This document shows, piece by piece, positions 5,133 through 7,602 of a DNA stretch of 7,602 nucleotides (within the stretch, counting starts at the first letter, position 1; each line of letters opens with the position of its first letter). Both the position numbers and the translations under genes were made by a program. The stretch is from an uncultured Marinilabiliales bacterium (lineage in GTDB: Bacteria > Bacteroidota > Bacteroidia > Bacteroidales > BM520). A model generated the notes under the pieces. It worked only from the letters and a program-made list of their open reading frames with translations. It was not told the origin of the DNA and made no database searches. Location: NCBI GenBank assembly GCA_937877575.1, contig CALFIZ010000038.1, forward strand, positions 1-7,602. Reading direction: 5' to 3'.

Positions 5133-6633
5133 AATTTTCCTCCGTTCTTTTATTTCTTTTTATTAATTTTTTTTGCCAGTTGAATATTCCGTACAGGATA
5201 ATCAGAACGATTGGAAGCAGGAAATTAACCCATTTGAGGGTTGCTTTCTTGCTGTCGCTGATTTCGTCTATAGGTCTGTAATTGATTCCTTTGGAGCGCA
5301 ATTCTATCAAGCCTGTGTCGTCTGACAGCCAGTCGATACTGTTTGCCATCAGGTTCACGTTGTCGGCGTTGGTGCGCTGTCCGCCCTGACTTGCCGCATA
5401 ATCGCCGTCGGCGACAACAACTATGTTTGTTGTCGGTCCGTTGTTGAAACTTCCGGTGAGTACGCCTGCTACCGGAATGTTGTGCATCGGGAAGTCAGTG
5501 TCGGTCCACTTTTTGGTTATGTCAATATACACAGGAAGTATCACATTTTCAGCTGCTTCCGAAGAAAACATGATAGGTGTGAACTCTATTCCTTCATTAC
5601 CTGTAAACTGCAGGGACGAAGGAAACATCAGCGAAACACCTTTCAGGCTTTCGGTTATCGGGTGTTCGGCGAAATTGGTTATAATAGGTAAATACGGGAA
5701 AGAGAGCGGAACGGTCATGTTGAATACGCCCTGCTGCTGCTTTACCCCTATGTTACCGCAGTGTTTGTCAATAACCACATCGTCTTCTATGACAAGTCCC
5801 TTCTGTGTAAGCCATCCCTCAAGTCCTGTGGATATGCTTGTCAGCTGCATGGAACTCTGCAGGTCGGCGTTGACATGTTCAATGTTGAGAAACAGTTTGC
5901 CGCCGTTTGCTATGAAGTTGTCGAGAAGAGCCAGTTCGTTTTCATTGAATGGCTGCCTTGGTGCATTGATTACCAATGTTTTATATTTGAGAAGATTTGT
6001 GGTGTCGTGGAGATAGACATTTTCTATGTTGTATAAAAAGCCTATTTCGTTGAACAGCTGTCCGAGACTCTGCATCGGTATTTCATTGTGGCCTTGGACG
6101 AACCCGAGGTATGGTTTGTTGGTTATGCTGACTTTTTTGATGCTTGTGGTAAGCGTGTATTCGAGCGGGGTCTTGGGCTGGATGATAGGTATGGCTTCGC
6201 TTTTATCTCCGAAGGATACCACAGCTCCGAGGTATGCTTTCTGTTGTTCGTTTTTATCTTTTTCCCTGACGCTGAGAAGTACAGGTCTGACACCGTATTT
6301 CATGGCTTCCTGTTCGAGTTCGTTGTTGCCGAGCGGATCAACGAATTTGAAGGCTATGTTTCCTTTTGCGAGGGCGGCATATTCATTCACCATGTCTTTG
6401 AATTCCTTTCTTACCTGAGCATATTCAGGAGGAAGGTCTTCTGAGAAATAAGCTGTGATGTTTACAACATCATCAAGGTTTCTGAGGATGTTTTTGGTGG
6501 CGTTGCTGAGGGTGTACTCCTTGTCTTCAGTGGCATCGAAACGGCCATGGAAGGTGACTGCTAAAATGTTGACTACTACGACGATGCCAATGATAGCCAA
6601 CAGTGTCAATGTTAATTGTCTTCTTGTTCTCAT
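5122..6633 (-). CDS. gldG: GldG-family extracytoplasmic subunit of a gliding-type ABC transporter
   Basis: The 503-residue protein has an N-terminal membrane helix (about 8-29) and a conserved entry block RFDATEDKEYTLSNATK (31-47), followed by an LDDVVNITAYFS segment typical of GldG. A long periplasmic part with Rossmann-like features follows: TLVINAPRQPF, LLDNFIANGGKLFLNI and NIVVVADGDYA. A C-terminal membrane helix lies at about 468-486 with a short basic cytoplasmic tail. In Flavobacterium johnsoniae, GldA, GldF and GldG form an ABC transporter needed for gliding, and homologues occur in non-gliding Bacteroidota. The cargo is unknown. It starts four bases after the gldF stop and overlaps the DUF4340 start, consistent with translational coupling. 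Assignment to the GldG superfamily is firm, but a role in gliding here is not implied. Confidence 0.87.
   Translation of the reverse strand: MRTRRQLTLTLLAIIGIVVVVNILAVTFHGRFDATEDKEYTLSNATKNILRNLDDVVNITAYFSEDLPPEYAQVRKEFKDMVNEYAALAKGNIAFKFVDPLGNNELEQEAMKYGVRPVLLSVREKDKNEQQKAYLGAVVSFGDKSEAIPIIQPKTPLEYTLTTSIKKVSITNKPYLGFVQGHNEIPMQSLGQLFNEIGFLYNIENVYLHDTTNLLKYKTLVINAPRQPFNENELALLDNFIANGGKLFLNIEHVNADLQSSMQLTSISTGLEGWLTQKGLVIEDDVVIDKHCGNIGVKQQQGVFNMTVPLSFPYLPIITNFAEHPITESLKGVSLMFPSSLQFTGNEGIEFTPIMFSSEAAENVILPVYIDITKKWTDTDFPMHNIPVAGVLTGSFNNGPTTNIVVVADGDYAASQGGQRTNADNVNLMANSIDWLSDDTGLIELRSKGINYRPIDEISDSKKATLKWVNFLLPIVLIILYGIFNWQKKLIKRNKRTEENYVQ
5139..5143 (-). promoter_or_regulatory. Shine-Dalgarno-like GGAGG for the DUF4340 gene
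   Basis: On the - strand GGAGG lies inside the last gldG codons (Thr-Glu-Glu), six bases before the DUF4340 ATG at 5132. Spacing is ideal for a ribosome-binding site. Such sites are rare before Bacteroidota genes. The bases are also constrained by the gldG reading frame, so coincidence is possible. Confidence 0.5.
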
Positions 6634-6637
6634 GTCG

Positions 6638-7378
6638 TTAGTCTTTTAGTTTTCTTTGTGACAGTGCAGCGACCGCACCTGTCAGTCCGAGAAATGTTAT
6701 CGATAAGAAATATATTACGTCAGCGGTGTCGATGATACCGCGTGCCATAGGTTCAAAATGAGTGGTGGAGCTGAGATAATTGAAGATGTTGCCTAATGTT
6801 CCGCTCATGGTGTTTGCCAGTGTGCCGCAGATCAGATGGAAGAAAACGCAGAAGCAGAGTGACAAAAGTACGGCAACAATCTGATTTTTTGTGATACTGC
6901 TTGCAAAGATTCCGATACCGGCGTATGCACTGCTTAGCAGCAGAAGTCCGAGATACCCTGACAGTGTTGCCCCGTGGTCGATGTTGCCTATCTTTGCAAT
7001 AGTGATATAATAAGGTGATGTGAGCAGTAATGCTATAAAAATCATAATCATCGATGACAGGTACTTGCTTATCACGACCTGCCAGTCGGTGACCGGTTTT
7101 GTGAGCAGAAGTTCAATTGTCCCCGAACGTTTCTCCTCTGCGAAAGTGCGCATGGTGAGTAATGGGACGAAGAAAAACAGCGACCAGAAACATATCAGAA
7201 AGAATGAATCCAATGATGCCTGCTTGCGATAAAATATGTCGGCCCCGGAAGGTAGCCATGTGAAAAATCCGGTAACGCCCAAAAACAGGACGAGCAGGAT
7301 ATATGCTATCAACGAGTCGAAAAACGTCTTAAGTTCTTTTTTAGTTAAAGTCCAAATCTTATTCATTTTCCAAGTCAT
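6638..7378 (-). CDS. gldF: GldF-family ABC-2 type permease
   Basis: The 246-residue integral membrane protein has six predicted helices at about 22-41, 58-76, 102-124, 140-160, 167-187 and 220-238. This is the ABC-2 permease layout and close to the 241 residues of Flavobacterium johnsoniae GldF. The cytoplasmic MRTFAEEKRSGTIELLLTKP segment (76-95) between helices 2 and 3 is the family's hallmark coupling region that contacts the ATPase. The chosen ATG at 7378 overlaps the upstream ATPase stop as TAATG. A second Met four codons in (MNKIW, ATG at 7366) is the other possible start, since KIWTLTKKELK begins the conserved N-terminus. It pairs with the partial ATPase upstream and GldG downstream. 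Substrate is unknown. Confidence 0.9.
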   Translation of the reverse strand: MTWKMNKIWTLTKKELKTFFDSLIAYILLVLFLGVTGFFTWLPSGADIFYRKQASLDSFFLICFWSLFFFVPLLTMRTFAEEKRSGTIELLLTKPVTDWQVVISKYLSSMIMIFIALLLTSPYYITIAKIGNIDHGATLSGYLGLLLLSSAYAGIGIFASSITKNQIVAVLLSLCFCVFFHLICGTLANTMSGTLGNIFNYLSSTTHFEPMARGIIDTADVIYFLSITFLGLTGAVAALSQRKLKD

Positions 7379-7602
7379 TAATTAGTTGTCAGTTCACGGA
7401 ATACATCTTCGAGTTTGGTTTCAACCGAAGTGAGCCCGGTTAATGTCCAACCTCTTGACACACAAAGATTAAACACATCGCGCTTGGAAGTGGTCTGAGG
7501 TCTTGAATGAAATTCAAACCTGTTGTCACTATCCTTTATGATGTCAACCGAAGCGGCGTTAGGCAGTTCTGACAGTGCCTTGTAGATTTCATTGGTGTTG
7601 CC
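7378..7602 (-). CDS. gldA: ABC transporter ATP-binding protein, C-terminal end (5' partial), GldA type
   Basis: Only the last 74 residues are inside the window; the frame is open to the edge. None of the Walker A, signature or Walker B motifs is visible. The fragment has the accessory C-terminal domain of the drug/gliding-type ABC-2 ATPases, a small alpha-beta unit ending in SVETKLEDVFRELTTN, where LEDVF(R/L)xLT is the usual terminal motif. Its stop codon (TAA, 7378-7380) shares one base with the permease ATG, which ties it to GldF. The ATPase would sit on the cytoplasmic face and power the GldF permease. The GldA name rests on context as much as on this fragment. Confidence 0.8.
   Translation of the reverse strand, partial: GNTNEIYKALSELPNAASVDIIKDSDNRFEFHSRPQTTSKRDVFNLCVSRGWTLTGLTSVETKLEDVFRELTTN

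Noticed and set aside
5147..5180. T-rich stretch as a terminator inside gldG
   Set aside because: On the gene's strand it is an A-rich run encoding the Lys-rich cytoplasmic tail of GldG, with no hairpin before it.
5423..6016. 197-residue open frame on the + strand
   Set aside because: It lies wholly antisense to gldG and has a Cys/Ser/Pro-rich shadow composition with no domain.
6026..6444. Overlapping + strand frames of 118-130 residues
   Set aside because: They are antisense to gldG; two different frames are open over the same stretch, which points to composition and not to coding.

Overview
The window looks like a chromosomal core segment from a member of the Bacteroidota, most likely Bacteroidales. 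Four things support this: a PorT-type outer-membrane protein, a GldA/GldF/GldG-type ABC transporter cluster, a TAnnTTTG (-7) promoter element before the tRNA, and AT-rich leaders that mostly lack Shine-Dalgarno sequences. I see no insertion sequence, phage gene, CRISPR array or sign of recent transfer.

Left part (1-3655, + strand): a four-gene run with short gaps of 9, 21 and 30 bases. The genes are a class I/II PLP aminotransferase (5' end cut by the window), a stand-alone heptose-7-phosphate kinase (HldA/RfaE1 type, LPS core precursor synthesis), a PorT-family outer-membrane protein (type IX secretion), and a 213-residue soluble protein I do not recognise.

Middle (3656-4165): an AT-rich spacer carries a possible weak terminator, a perfect 11-bp inverted repeat and a clear TAnnTTTG box. 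It is followed by tRNA-Glu(UUC) and, 19 bases later, rpsT (ribosomal protein S20). No second promoter is visible between them, so they are probably one transcript. A strong hairpin flanked by A8 and T9 can terminate this unit and the convergent one.

Right part (4179-7602, - strand): a tightly packed cluster, read from right to left. It contains the C-terminus of an ABC ATPase (GldA type, cut by the window), a six-helix ABC-2 permease (GldF), a large membrane-anchored extracytoplasmic subunit (GldG) and a DUF4340 protein. The junctions are a 1-base TAATG overlap, a 4-base gap and an 11-base overlap, which suggests translational coupling and one functional complex. PorT, the Gld-type transporter and the heptose kinase all concern the cell envelope, but a direct functional link between the two halves is inference.
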